A DNA stretch of 9,290 nt from Bacteroidales bacterium UBA7574 (GTDB taxonomy: Bacteria > Bacteroidota > Bacteroidia > Bacteroidales > Paludibacteraceae): the NCBI GenBank assembly GCA_002479035.1, contig DLLA01000113.1:1-9290 (forward strand), read 5' to 3'. Every line of letters begins with the position of its first letter. The stretch's first letter is position 1. This document shows positions 1 through 7,762 of the stretch, in pieces. The translations under genes were made by a program, and so were the position numbers. Below the pieces are notes generated by a model, which was not told the origin of the DNA, did no database searches, and saw only the letters and a program-made list of their open reading frames with translations.

Positions 1-1
1 C

Positions 2-85
2 GACAGGTTGGATATGTTCGGCATACCGCCCCAGCCCAAAGAGCAGGAGGCTATGAAAGAGGAGACTACCGAGCCCGCAGAATAA
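2..85 (+). CDS. C-terminal tail of an unidentified protein (partial, 5' end outside window)
   Basis: Reading from base 2 gives 27 codons and a TAA stop at 83-85. The visible tail begins DRLDMFGIPPQPKEQ and ends in an acidic, Glu-rich stretch (EETTEPAE). Such charged, Pro/Glu-rich ends are usually disordered and say little about function, and I do not recognise the family. The other two plus-strand frames are less convincing: one stops at 56-58 and the other runs through the intergenic region. It is convergent with the six-gene minus-strand operon, and its stop codon lies inside the loop of the probable terminator hairpin. That position supports this being a genuine gene end. Only the reading frame is supported; no function is assigned. 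Confidence 0.55.
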   Translation, partial: DRLDMFGIPPQPKEQEAMKEETTEPAE

Positions 86-110
86 GGGAAGGCAGTCTCC
101 TTCTCTTTTT
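59..110. terminator. Probable Rho-independent terminator between convergent genes
   Basis: GGAGACT at 61-67 is perfectly complementary to AGTCTCC at 94-100. The stem can be extended outward with a one-base bulge (AGA at 58-60 against TCT after the bulged T). It is followed on the plus strand by a pyrimidine-rich tract, TTCTCTTTTT (101-110). The 26-base loop is long for an intrinsic terminator and contains the stop codon of the plus-strand gene; a weak inner CCC/GGG pairing (74-76 with 86-88) could shorten it. On the minus strand the same stem follows the end of the barrel gene but has a poorer U tract, so it may work in both directions with better efficiency for plus-strand transcripts. Confidence 0.5.
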
Positions 111-117
111 ATCTTAT

Positions 118-1851
118 TTACCAACAATACTTTGCTCCGATGAGGAAGTGGAGACCTTGGGATTGGTAGCCGTAGTAGATGTCGTTGTGGCGGTTGAGGT
201 AGTTGTTGAGTTGGAGGTAGGTGGTGAGCCAACGATTGACAGCATACGAGGCACCCAGATTAAGAGACACAATGGGTCTGAGGGTGGCAACGGCATCCGA
301 GGCATTGTCCTTCTCCGTGGTAAACGCCCGTCGTGAGCCGATGAAGGTGTTGTCGGAGTAGATGGTCCATTTGCTATCAATATGGGCATCAATTCGCAGC
401 GCAGCGTCCCACGAAGGGCGGTCGTAGATACCCGTTTGCATATCATTCGCTTCGATACGCTGACACGTCCAATGGTAGTAGTTGCCCGAGAGGTGGATAT
501 TGATGATGTCGCGGTAGTGGTATTGCAGGGTAGCACCGACCTTCCAACGTTGCCAGTCGGAGTAGTAGAAATCAATGAATGACTGCGAGTTGTGCTGCGC
601 GAAATACACGGACGGGGCTATGAGCAGGAGTTGGTTGATTTGGTAGGCATAGCCCGCGTAGATGTCGAAGAGCATGGTTGCCATAGGGCGTATCTTGAAG
701 CCGATTTGCGCATCGATGGGCGTGTAGTCGTCCACGTGGTTGCGGGTGAAGCACGCGGAGTAGTCCATGTAGCGGTTGGTCTGCATGAATTCGAGCAGGG
801 TGCTTGTGCCGAAGGTGCCGTTGGCTTTGCCGTAGAGGTCCACGATGTCCTTCATGAGGAACCAGTCGAATGACAGGTTGGGCGAGGGTGCGAAACTGAT
901 ATTGTCGCCGCCGCTCATCATGCGCCCTGTGCCGAGGTTGAAGTCGAAATTGATGCCTGCGTGGATACGGAACTTATAGCCAATATACTGATAGTAAGGC
1001 TCCAAGCGGAAGGCATGTCGGTTGCCGAGTTGGGCGTGCGAGAGCCCAAGACTATCGGAGGCTTTGTAGAAGTTGTTTTGCACGTAGGCATTGAGTCCGG
1101 CGTGGTGTTCGTCGGAGAGTACCCAGACGGCATCCAAGCGTGTGCGCACCTGATGTTCGGTGATGGCATTGGGCAGTATATAAGCGGAATAGCCTGTGTT
1201 GAGGTTGTAGCGAATAGTAGTATTGCCGCGAGAGCGAAGTCCTATTCGCGTATTGATGAGCCAACTATTCTGCCAATCGTAGGGGTTCATAAGCGAGGCA
1301 GACTTGACGGTCAGTCCGCGGTTGCCGTCGAAGTAGCGTCCGTAGCGGGAGTAGTACTCGTTGTTGCCGTCCACACCGAAGTAGAGTTCGCACGCCGAGA
1401 AGTGGCGTGTAACCTGCAGTCCGAGTGTAGAGTTGGAGAGCGTCTGCCGTCCCCACATAGCATCGTGGCGGGCAAAGAGGTCGAGGGACACGCGTTTCTT
1501 CTCGGCAATACGATAGCCGAAGGCGAAATGCGTGTTGCGGTGTCCGAGTGCGCCGTCCACTATGCCCTGCGAAAGTGTCTGCGAGGAGAACGTGGTCTCG
1601 GCAGCCGGCAGTGCGTGGACATTAAAGCCAATGGGCAACGTCTCCGAGTAGGTGGAATAGACTACGGGGTTGAGCGGTATATCCTCCTGAATGATAGCGG
1701 GAGATTGGTTCTGCTTGGTCGCCGTTTGGATAGTAGGCTGATAGTCGCGCTCGACGGTGACAGTGCGGGTGATAGTACTATCGGCAGTGGTCTGTGCGCT
1801 GAGCGTGAGTGCCGATGCCACGAGGCACAGGGATAAGGTCAGTCGTTTCAT
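118..1851 (-). CDS. Outer-membrane beta-barrel protein, plug-less TonB-dependent-receptor-like
   Basis: This 577-residue protein starts with a clear signal peptide (about residues 1-20, ending LTLSAQ). A short periplasmic segment (about 25-70) contains VTVERDYQPTIQ and a following SPAI...PVVYSTYS pattern. From memory this resembles the N-terminal signature of Bacteroidota barrel proteins annotated as TonB-dependent receptors but lacking the plug domain. The remainder, from about residue 85, is dominated by alternating polar/aromatic strands typical of a transmembrane beta-barrel, and the chain ends in an aromatic residue (GAKYCW) as barrels do. No plug domain is visible, and the length is short for a full receptor with plug. 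The start codon overlaps the TGA of the TPR gene by ATGA and follows a strong AAAAGGAGG at 1867-1859. It is the last gene of the operon. Substrate and role are unknown; a general porin-like or scaffold function are alternatives. Confidence 0.8.
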   Translation of the reverse strand: MKRLTLSLCLVASALTLSAQTTADSTITRTVTVERDYQPTIQTATKQNQSPAIIQEDIPLNPVVYSTYSETLPIGFNVHALPAAETTFSSQTLSQGIVDGALGHRNTHFAFGYRIAEKKRVSLDLFARHDAMWGRQTLSNSTLGLQVTRHFSACELYFGVDGNNEYYSRYGRYFDGNRGLTVKSASLMNPYDWQNSWLINTRIGLRSRGNTTIRYNLNTGYSAYILPNAITEHQVRTRLDAVWVLSDEHHAGLNAYVQNNFYKASDSLGLSHAQLGNRHAFRLEPYYQYIGYKFRIHAGINFDFNLGTGRMMSGGDNISFAPSPNLSFDWFLMKDIVDLYGKANGTFGTSTLLEFMQTNRYMDYSACFTRNHVDDYTPIDAQIGFKIRPMATMLFDIYAGYAYQINQLLLIAPSVYFAQHNSQSFIDFYYSDWQRWKVGATLQYHYRDIINIHLSGNYYHWTCQRIEANDMQTGIYDRPSWDAALRIDAHIDSKWTIYSDNTFIGSRRAFTTEKDNASDAVATLRPIVSLNLGASYAVNRWLTTYLQLNNYLNRHNDIYYGYQSQGLHFLIGAKYCW

Positions 1852-4766
1852 AGTTCATCCTCCTTTTGTTCGGTTTGCTCTTGTTGTGCGATATGCTCGA
1901 GTCGGGTGATGAGCATGGTCTGTATGTCGTCCTGCTGGCGGTAGTTGGTCTGCAAAGCCAGCAGATACTGCTTGGCCTGGAAGAGGTCGCCGCGCTGTAC
2001 GTTGATGTCGGAGAGCAAGATAAGGCTGCGTGCGAGCCAATACTGCTGCGAGGTCTGCATCTGGGTGAACGACATGATTTCCTGCTCCGCCATATCCATC
2101 GCTCCGAGGTGGAAATAGCAGTCAGCCAACAGGTATTTGGCTTCTGCTCCGTTGGCGGTGCGCACCTCTTTGGCGATGGGTGTGAGGTCCACTACGGCAA
2201 GCCCGTACTGGTTGTCCTGCAGGTATGCCTTGGCGCGGCAGTAGAGAGCCTCGCGGCGTATGTCCTCCTGCAGGTCGGCTTGGTCGAGCAGGCGTGTAGC
2301 CACCTCAATGACCGCTGTCTTGTCGCCGAGATAATGGCTGCAGCGCAGTACTCCGAGTTGCGCGGTGGTGTGCATAGTGGAGGACGATGCCACCTCGTCC
2401 ATACGGCGGAAATAGTAGAGGGCAGTGCGGTACTCTCGCTTGTCGTAGGTGAGTTCGGCTACACGCATGCATGCCTCCTCCATATAGGGGTTGCCCGGGA
2501 TGTCGGCAAGGGCACTGTACTGGTCGATGGCATTGTCGAACTGCCGGAGTTGGTAGTAACTGTTGGCGGCATAGTACTGCGCCTTGGTGCAGTAGCGTCC
2601 GCCCGGGCAGAAGCGCATGATATAGGTGGTGAGCCCTGCTGCCGCCTCGGCGTAGTTGCCCATGATGTACTGCAGTTCGCCCGTGACATAGACGAGCGAG
2701 TCCTCGCGGCTTGCCGAGGAGATGTTCATCTTGGTGAGGCTCTTGGTGTAGGCGAGGTACTCGCTGACATTGTTGGTCTCGACATAGACCTGCTCCAGTC
2801 CGTCGAGTGCGGCATACGCCTCCTCGCCGCCCGCGTATTTCTCGATAGTGGTCTTGAAGGCGGTGATGGCCTTGTCGTACTGCTTCATGGTGCGGTAGGT
2901 GAGTCCCAACTCAAGGGACGCTTTGGGTGCTTTGACACTGTTGGGATACTGCCCGAGCAGGCGTGTGTAGGCACTGATGGCATTGTCGTTATGCTCCAGT
3001 TGCAACTCGGCACGTGCCGTCTCGTAGAGGGCATCGTCGGCATAGTCGGAACGCGGATAGTCGGTGGTGAGGATTTGCAGGGTGCGAATCTTGTCGGCAT
3101 ACTTGTGCTGCAGACCTTGTGCATAGCCACACTGGTAGAGGGCGTAGTCGGCACCCGTCTTGCCCGTTTTGACCACCTGCATATAGGTGTCGCACGCCTG
3201 TGCAAACTGACGGCTGTTGAATTGGCAGTCGCCTATGCGGTTGAGGGCATCGGTGTAGTTGGCATCGTTGGGGTCTGTGGCAGCGATATAGCCGCGGAAG
3301 ACCTGCTCCGCCTCTGCCATCCTGCCCGTATTGAAATAGGCATAGCCCCGCAGATAGGTGGCAAGATTGCGGTTCTTGGACGCGGAGATATTGGGCTGCG
3401 CCTCGTAGAGGGCAAGGTCGGCAAGGCACGCATCGTACTGCTGCAGACGGTACTCGGCTTCGGCACGCAGGTACCAGGCATCGGTCTTGTAGGCACTCGC
3501 CTGTGTGTCGTGGTTGATGACTTCGGTGAGCCATTGCACCGCCGCGGGCATATTGCCCTGCAAGAACGCGTCCACGCCCATCTGGTAGCGCAGATACTGC
3601 ATGGTCTGCAACAACTTGGGGTTGGGCGATTGAATGGCAGTGAGCGACTCGAGGGCCGCCTTGTAGTTGCGGGAGGTCATGTACATATCCGCCATGAGGG
3701 CATAGACCTTGTTGGCGTAGGCGGTGTTGGGGTACTCGCGCAGGAAGTCGCGGAACGCAGTGATACTCTCGCCGAGGGCAGAGCCTTGCAGGTAGGTGAT
3801 TTGCACGTAGTTGTACATCGCCTCCTCGCGCAGACGGTCGTTGAGACGGAACTGCATAGCCGCCGAGTAGGACAGTTTGGCTTTCTCAAGGTCGCCGATA
3901 CGCAGGTAACTATGCCCGAGGTGGAGACAGGTGTTCTCGGAGATGGAGTCCTGCTTCTGCTTGACCTGTCGAAGGTTGTCGATAGCCTCCTGGTAGTTGC
4001 CGGTCTTGTAGTTCGCCATACCGAGCAGGTACATATCGTTGCGCACCAACTCCTGCTTCTTCGCCATGCGTAGTGTGCGGTAGTCGTTGAGGTGGCGCAC
4101 CGCGTCCACGTAGGCACTGTCTTGGTAGTAGAGTTCGCCCAGCATACGGTGCAACTCGTCGTTGTAGTCGTTGTCGGGGTACTGCCGGAGCAGGTCTTCG
4201 GCACGCTGATAGACCTTGTCGTACTGATGCTGCGCATAGTAAATCTGCACGATGTAGTAGGGTGCTATCTTGCGGAATGCGCCCGTCTGCTCCACGGCGA
4301 GGAACTCCGCCATGGCGTGGGAGTAGTCCTGCGTGCAATAGTAGCAGTAGCCGGCGTAGTACTTGGCCTGCGTGGTGTATGGGTTCTGCTTGTTCTTGAG
4401 GCGTGTCATACAAGCGATTGCTTCCTTGTACTGCTTCTGCTGCACATGGGAGTAGCCCTTGTAGAAGTAGTACATCGGTTCGCCCTGACGCGACAGGTAC
4501 TTGGGGTTGACCTTGTCGAAGGCTTTGTCCGCCTGTTTGTACTTCTGCTTCTCCACGTACAGCACGCCCTGCATCATACGCACCTCGTCGGCGTAGGTGG
4601 TGTAGGGGTAGGTGTTGAGGTATGTCTTGAGGTCAGCCTGCGCCACGGACGAGCGTTCCTCAAATGCGTGCTTCACCCGCAGGAAGTCGGCTTCATAGTC
4701 CTGCGCGCCGACCTGCACAAGGCAGACCGGCAGCAGGGCAAGAGCCAGAAACAATCGCTTTTTCAT
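1848..4766 (-). CDS. Large exported tetratricopeptide-repeat (TPR) protein
   Basis: The product is 972 residues with a signal peptide (about 1-22, ending QVGAQ). Cys15 lies in LLPVC, which is not a proper lipobox because the residue before Cys is Val, so a soluble or peripherally bound periplasmic protein is more likely than a lipoprotein. Nearly the whole chain is a ladder of helical pairs with TPR-like spacing and A/G/Y/P consensus residues. Examples are units around 64-85, 98-121, 137-157, 172-194, 208-230 and 246-268, with recurrent YxxGYxYY and 'YPxSxYADDALY' type motifs resembling BamD-like repeats. It ends in a Gln/Glu-rich tail. TPR ladders bind other proteins, so a scaffold role at the envelope, probably with the barrel protein encoded next, is inferred. 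The start is one base after the potD stop (TGATATG) and the stop overlaps the barrel start, so translation is likely coupled on both sides. Confidence 0.9.
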   Translation of the reverse strand: MKKRLFLALALLPVCLVQVGAQDYEADFLRVKHAFEERSSVAQADLKTYLNTYPYTTYADEVRMMQGVLYVEKQKYKQADKAFDKVNPKYLSRQGEPMYYFYKGYSHVQQKQYKEAIACMTRLKNKQNPYTTQAKYYAGYCYYCTQDYSHAMAEFLAVEQTGAFRKIAPYYIVQIYYAQHQYDKVYQRAEDLLRQYPDNDYNDELHRMLGELYYQDSAYVDAVRHLNDYRTLRMAKKQELVRNDMYLLGMANYKTGNYQEAIDNLRQVKQKQDSISENTCLHLGHSYLRIGDLEKAKLSYSAAMQFRLNDRLREEAMYNYVQITYLQGSALGESITAFRDFLREYPNTAYANKVYALMADMYMTSRNYKAALESLTAIQSPNPKLLQTMQYLRYQMGVDAFLQGNMPAAVQWLTEVINHDTQASAYKTDAWYLRAEAEYRLQQYDACLADLALYEAQPNISASKNRNLATYLRGYAYFNTGRMAEAEQVFRGYIAATDPNDANYTDALNRIGDCQFNSRQFAQACDTYMQVVKTGKTGADYALYQCGYAQGLQHKYADKIRTLQILTTDYPRSDYADDALYETARAELQLEHNDNAISAYTRLLGQYPNSVKAPKASLELGLTYRTMKQYDKAITAFKTTIEKYAGGEEAYAALDGLEQVYVETNNVSEYLAYTKSLTKMNISSASREDSLVYVTGELQYIMGNYAEAAAGLTTYIMRFCPGGRYCTKAQYYAANSYYQLRQFDNAIDQYSALADIPGNPYMEEACMRVAELTYDKREYRTALYYFRRMDEVASSSTMHTTAQLGVLRCSHYLGDKTAVIEVATRLLDQADLQEDIRREALYCRAKAYLQDNQYGLAVVDLTPIAKEVRTANGAEAKYLLADCYFHLGAMDMAEQEIMSFTQMQTSQQYWLARSLILLSDINVQRGDLFQAKQYLLALQTNYRQQDDIQTMLITRLEHIAQQEQTEQKEDEL
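1859..1867 (-). promoter_or_regulatory. Strong Shine-Dalgarno sequence for the barrel gene, inside the TPR gene
   Basis: The minus strand reads AAAAGGAGG followed by seven bases (ATGAACT) and the ATG at 1851. This is an essentially perfect Shine-Dalgarno match at optimal spacing. It also encodes the last residues of the TPR protein (Lys-Glu-Asp-Glu-Leu). None of the other five starts in the operon has a comparable site, and Bacteroidota in general rarely use Shine-Dalgarno pairing, so it may be partly a by-product of the AAG GAG GAT codons. It does support 1851 as the true start. Confidence 0.5.
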
Positions 4767-4767
4767 A

Positions 4768-6099
4768 TCACTTTCTATGGTCTTTGCGCTTGCGCTGCAT
4801 ATCGCGCTGACGCTTCTTGGTTATCGTTTGGAATACGGCAAAGGCAATCACGAGCACGAGCACCACGATGATGAATATCACCAGTCCCATACTCAGGTTG
4901 TCGCCTTTCACGCGCGACCACATCGCCAGCATGGCTTCGGTCTCATCGCCGCAGTCGTGCATCAGGGCGCAACGGTCAATCACGCTCTTATCGGGATACA
5001 GCACCTGGTTGGCATGCACGGCAGTAGCCCCTTCGCCGAAGATATAACTCAGGTCAGCGGTCTCCTCAATCTCCTCATCGTCCGCCCAGTCCAATATCTC
5101 GGGCGAAGCGATGACGCTCACATAGCCTATCTCCTCCATGTTGAGGATAGCGTTCTCGGGCATGCACATATAGTTGATGAAGTAACTTGCCGCCTTGGTG
5201 TTCACTGCGTACTTAGGAATACACCAGCCGTCGAACCAGACGTTCGAGCCCTCGACAGGTACAATATACTTCAGTTCCACTCCCTCTGCGGCTTCATCAA
5301 TTGCCCATTGCGCATCACCCGACCATGATACATTCATCCATGTATTGCCTTTGCACATCTCTTCCTTGCCGAAGTCCACTTCCCAGCCGGCGATATTATC
5401 CTTTGCCAGTTTCAGTGTATCCTCCACACGCTGAATACGCTCGGGAGTGATGTGTGCCACAAGGTCTTCACGCGTTACCTCACCGCGGGCAATCTCGTCG
5501 CGGTAAGCATATAGTACCACACACGAGTAGATGTCGCGGAACGCATCTTTCATGAATATCTTACCTGCAAACTTAGGATTGGTCAGAAACGACCATGACT
5601 GCAAGTCGGCTGCATCCACGTACTTGGTGTTGTACAGCACACCCGTCGTTCCCCACATATACCCCACTGTGTAGTCCGATACGTTGATGTCTGACCCCGC
5701 GGGAGCCATCTCCTGGAACTTCTCCACGGCAAAAGGTGCCACGTTGGTGGTGTAGTCGGGCGTGTTGCCGAAGTCTTTGTTGATAGGCAGCAGCAACCCT
5801 TGACGCAACATACGCTCGATGATATACTCCGACGGGCAAATCACGTCGTAGTCCTCGTGTCCTTTCTCAATCTCGGTGAGCATCGACTCGTTGATATCGA
5901 AGGTCTGGTAGAGTATCTCCACCTTCTCGCCGGTCTGTTCATAGTACCAATCAGGGAACGTGTTGAGCACGTTCTCCATGTCAATGTAGTCCGCCCAGTT
6001 ATAGACCTTGAGCGTATGCTCGCGGTCTGCAGCGTACAGGTTAGACACCAAGAAACAAGGCAGTGCCATCAGCACTACGGCAAATAAGAACTTTTTCAT
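4768..6099 (-). CDS. potD: Spermidine/putrescine-type ABC transporter substrate-binding protein with C-terminal membrane anchor
   Basis: This 443-residue protein is a PotD/PotF-family periplasmic binding protein that captures polyamine and delivers it to PotBC. After a signal peptide (1-23, ending NLYA), LKVYNWADYI at 30-39 matches the first strand of PotD. Residues corresponding to polyamine-contacting positions of E. coli PotD appear as Trp35, Tyr38, Ser90, Tyr92, Trp259, Trp288, Asp290 and Tyr326; the E. coli Gln327 position appears to be Met380. The protein is much longer than E. coli PotD (348). The excess includes a hydrophobic segment at about 404-426 and a strongly basic tail (428-443), predicting an inner-membrane anchor with a cytoplasmic tail. 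Cys15 follows Pro and is not a lipobox. The start overlaps the potC stop by ATGA; the stop is one base before the TPR gene. Family is certain; the exact polyamine is not. Confidence 0.93.
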   Translation of the reverse strand: MKKFLFAVVLMALPCFLVSNLYAADREHTLKVYNWADYIDMENVLNTFPDWYYEQTGEKVEILYQTFDINESMLTEIEKGHEDYDVICPSEYIIERMLRQGLLLPINKDFGNTPDYTTNVAPFAVEKFQEMAPAGSDINVSDYTVGYMWGTTGVLYNTKYVDAADLQSWSFLTNPKFAGKIFMKDAFRDIYSCVVLYAYRDEIARGEVTREDLVAHITPERIQRVEDTLKLAKDNIAGWEVDFGKEEMCKGNTWMNVSWSGDAQWAIDEAAEGVELKYIVPVEGSNVWFDGWCIPKYAVNTKAASYFINYMCMPENAILNMEEIGYVSVIASPEILDWADDEEIEETADLSYIFGEGATAVHANQVLYPDKSVIDRCALMHDCGDETEAMLAMWSRVKGDNLSMGLVIFIIVVLVLVIAFAVFQTITKKRQRDMQRKRKDHRK

Positions 6100-6953
6100 T
6101 TTGTTTTATTTTGTTGTTTATGAGTACGTATATTCATGATTATCAACAGCACCAATATGGTGAGGAATATCAGCGAGAACAGCGGTCGCAACTCGGGTGT
6201 CAGACCGCCCTTGCGCGCGTCGGCATAGATGAACGTGGAGAGTGTTTCCAATCCGTTGCTGCCTTTGGTGAAGAATGTTACCCCGAAGTCGTCGATACTC
6301 AGTGTCAGGCTCAGTATGAATCCGCTAATCATGCCGGGCCACAACTCGGGCATCATCACCTTGCGCAAGGCTTGGAAGGGTGTCGCACCGAGGTCGAGTG
6401 CCGCCTCATAGATATTGGGGTTCATCTTTGTCAGACGCGGCATCACACTCAGCACCACATACGGCGTGCAGAACACCACATGTGCCGCTATCACCGTGCC
6501 GAAACCGCGACTGATACCGAGGAATACGAACAGCAGGAACAGACTGATACCCGTCAGTATGTCGGGGTTAATCATCGGTATGCTGTTGAGGAACGTCATT
6601 ATCTTCCTCTCGCGCGACCGCATGTTGTATATTCCTATCGCCGCCAGCGTGCCGAGCAGGGTGGAGATAGTCGCCGCCGTGAGTGCAATCACCACCGTGT
6701 AGAAGATAGCGCGGTATAGGTTGGGGTCCACGCGCACCTGCGCGGCGGCATCGTAGCCCGTGAACAGGTTCTTGTACAGCCCGAGGGTGAAGCCCTCCCA
6801 GTTGCCGAACACCTTGCTCTGCGTAAACGAGAAGATGATAATCAGCAGGATAGGTGCATACAGCACCACCAGCAGCAGCCACAGGTATGCCTGCCCTGCA
6901 ATGCGCGAACCGAGGCTGCGCTTCTCCACTTTTGATTTTCTGTATACTTCCAT
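6096..6953 (-). CDS. potC: Spermidine/putrescine ABC transporter permease PotC
   Basis: This 285-residue inner-membrane permease forms the translocation channel with PotB. About six hydrophobic segments are visible (roughly 22-43, 82-107, 131-148, 153-172, 205-225, 256-275). The cytoplasmic EAA loop, which docks on the ATPase, is at about 183-211 with EAALDLGATPFQ and a downstream MPELWPG. It carries the conserved IDDFGVT motif at about 220-226 and the PxINPDILTG stretch typical of PotC. It is slightly longer than E. coli PotC (264), mainly from a basic N-terminal leader (about 1-20) and a short Lys/Gln tail. The start lies two bases after the potB stop, and the stop overlaps the potD start by four bases, so this gene sits inside one coupled operon. 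Assigning it as PotC rather than PotB rests on the IDDF motif and gene order. Confidence 0.95.
   Translation of the reverse strand: MEVYRKSKVEKRSLGSRIAGQAYLWLLLVVLYAPILLIIIFSFTQSKVFGNWEGFTLGLYKNLFTGYDAAAQVRVDPNLYRAIFYTVVIALTAATISTLLGTLAAIGIYNMRSRERKIMTFLNSIPMINPDILTGISLFLLFVFLGISRGFGTVIAAHVVFCTPYVVLSVMPRLTKMNPNIYEAALDLGATPFQALRKVMMPELWPGMISGFILSLTLSIDDFGVTFFTKGSNGLETLSTFIYADARKGGLTPELRPLFSLIFLTILVLLIIMNIRTHKQQNKTK
6100..6120 (-). promoter_or_regulatory. A-rich, G-free translation initiation region of potD
   Basis: The 21 bases before the potD ATG, which also encode the end of PotC, contain 16 A, three C, two T and no G on the coding strand. Bacteroidota commonly initiate at unstructured, A-rich leaders rather than at Shine-Dalgarno sites, so this is a plausible enhancer of potD translation, in keeping with binding proteins being needed in excess over permeases. 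No TAnnTTTG box is seen here, so a separate promoter is not supported. Confidence 0.35.
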
Positions 6954-6955
6954 AC

Positions 6956-7762
6956 TTATCGCAGTCGGTTGATGTCATCCTCGGAGTCGCCCCCGCCGAG
7001 GAAACTGGTTACACCTATGATTATCAGCATGATGAGCGACAATGCCGCTCCATAATTCCACATTGCTATACCACCCTCGCCGAAACTGCGCTGTATCAGC
7101 GAACCGAACAGCGTCACCTTGTTGTGCGTCAGCAACTCCGAGATGGCAAAGGTCGAAACCGTGGGCATAAACACCATCACGATACCCGAATAGATGCCCG
7201 GCATCGACAGCGGCAGTGTCACCTTCATAAACACCTGACTGCGGTTCGCACCCAGGTCCTGCGCCGCCTCTATCAGGCTCATATCCATCTTCTGCAGCGT
7301 GTTGTAGATGGGGTAAATCATGAACGGCAGAAAGTCGTACACCATACCGAACAGCAACGCCCCCTCGCCCAACGGCAGTCCGAACATATGAAACAACTCC
7401 ACCGTGGCAATCGTGCGCAACAAGAAGTTTATCCACATCGGCAGTATGAACAGCATCGCCATCACCTGCGGTGTCTTGAAGTCCGCCATCGCCATGATGT
7501 ACGCGGCAGGGTAGCCTAATACAAGGCATATTATCGTGGTTATCAGTGCAATAGCCAGCGAGTAGATGAATGTGTTTATCGCCTCCGACTTGGTGAAGAA
7601 ACTCACAAAGTTCATCACCGTGAAGTGCCCGTCGGGGTCGGTGAAGGCGTACACCGCAATCATCACCAGCGGCAGCAGCACCAGGCACACCAGAAACAGT
7701 GCGTAAGGCCACGCCCATGTGCGGCGCGACTGCAACATCATCTTCCAGTTACTTGCTTTCAT
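6956..7762 (-). CDS. potB: Spermidine/putrescine ABC transporter permease PotB
   Basis: At 268 residues it matches the usual size of PotB (E. coli 275). It has about six transmembrane segments (near 18-40, 62-84, 98-119, 133-155, 188-210, 236-256). The EAA loop at 165-193 reads [14 protein letters not shown] then LPLSMPG, the site that couples to the coupling helix groove of PotA. The segment [11 protein letters not shown] at 107-117 is a strong PotB hallmark, seen in PotB/PotH proteins as LPxWxxxLxR. It forms a heterodimeric channel with PotC in the inner membrane. Its start lies 14 bases inside the end of potA, in another frame, so re-initiation after potA is likely. A weak purine-rich stretch (AAAGGGGCAGGAC) lies upstream. 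The stop is two bases from the potC start. Nothing is truncated or odd. Confidence 0.95.
   Translation of the reverse strand: MKASNWKMMLQSRRTWAWPYALFLVCLVLLPLVMIAVYAFTDPDGHFTVMNFVSFFTKSEAINTFIYSLAIALITTIICLVLGYPAAYIMAMADFKTPQVMAMLFILPMWINFLLRTIATVELFHMFGLPLGEGALLFGMVYDFLPFMIYPIYNTLQKMDMSLIEAAQDLGANRSQVFMKVTLPLSMPGIYSGIVMVFMPTVSTFAISELLTHNKVTLFGSLIQRSFGEGGIAMWNYGAALSLIMLIIIGVTSFLGGGDSEDDINRLR

Noticed and set aside
961..1836. 291-codon plus-strand open frame opposite the barrel gene
   Set aside because: No signal, domain or initiation context. The minus-strand frame has a signal peptide and barrel pattern, so this is a shadow.
1866..4073. 735-codon open frame on the plus strand opposite the TPR gene
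   Set aside because: It is antisense to a gene with a signal peptide, TPR motifs and coupled starts. Its product is a low-complexity Val/Leu/Gly/His-rich sequence without domains, as expected from the complement of the codon-biased TPR gene.
1848..4766. TPR protein as the type IX secretion/gliding component SprE/PorW
   Set aside because: Those are lipoproteins near secretion genes. This protein lacks a lipobox and no type IX secretion gene is in the window, so size and TPR content alone are not enough.
6055..6057. PotD as a lipoprotein through Cys15
   Set aside because: The residues before Cys15 are Ala-Leu-Pro. A lipobox needs a small residue (Gly, Ala or Ser) immediately before Cys, and a normal signal-peptidase site follows at about residue 23.
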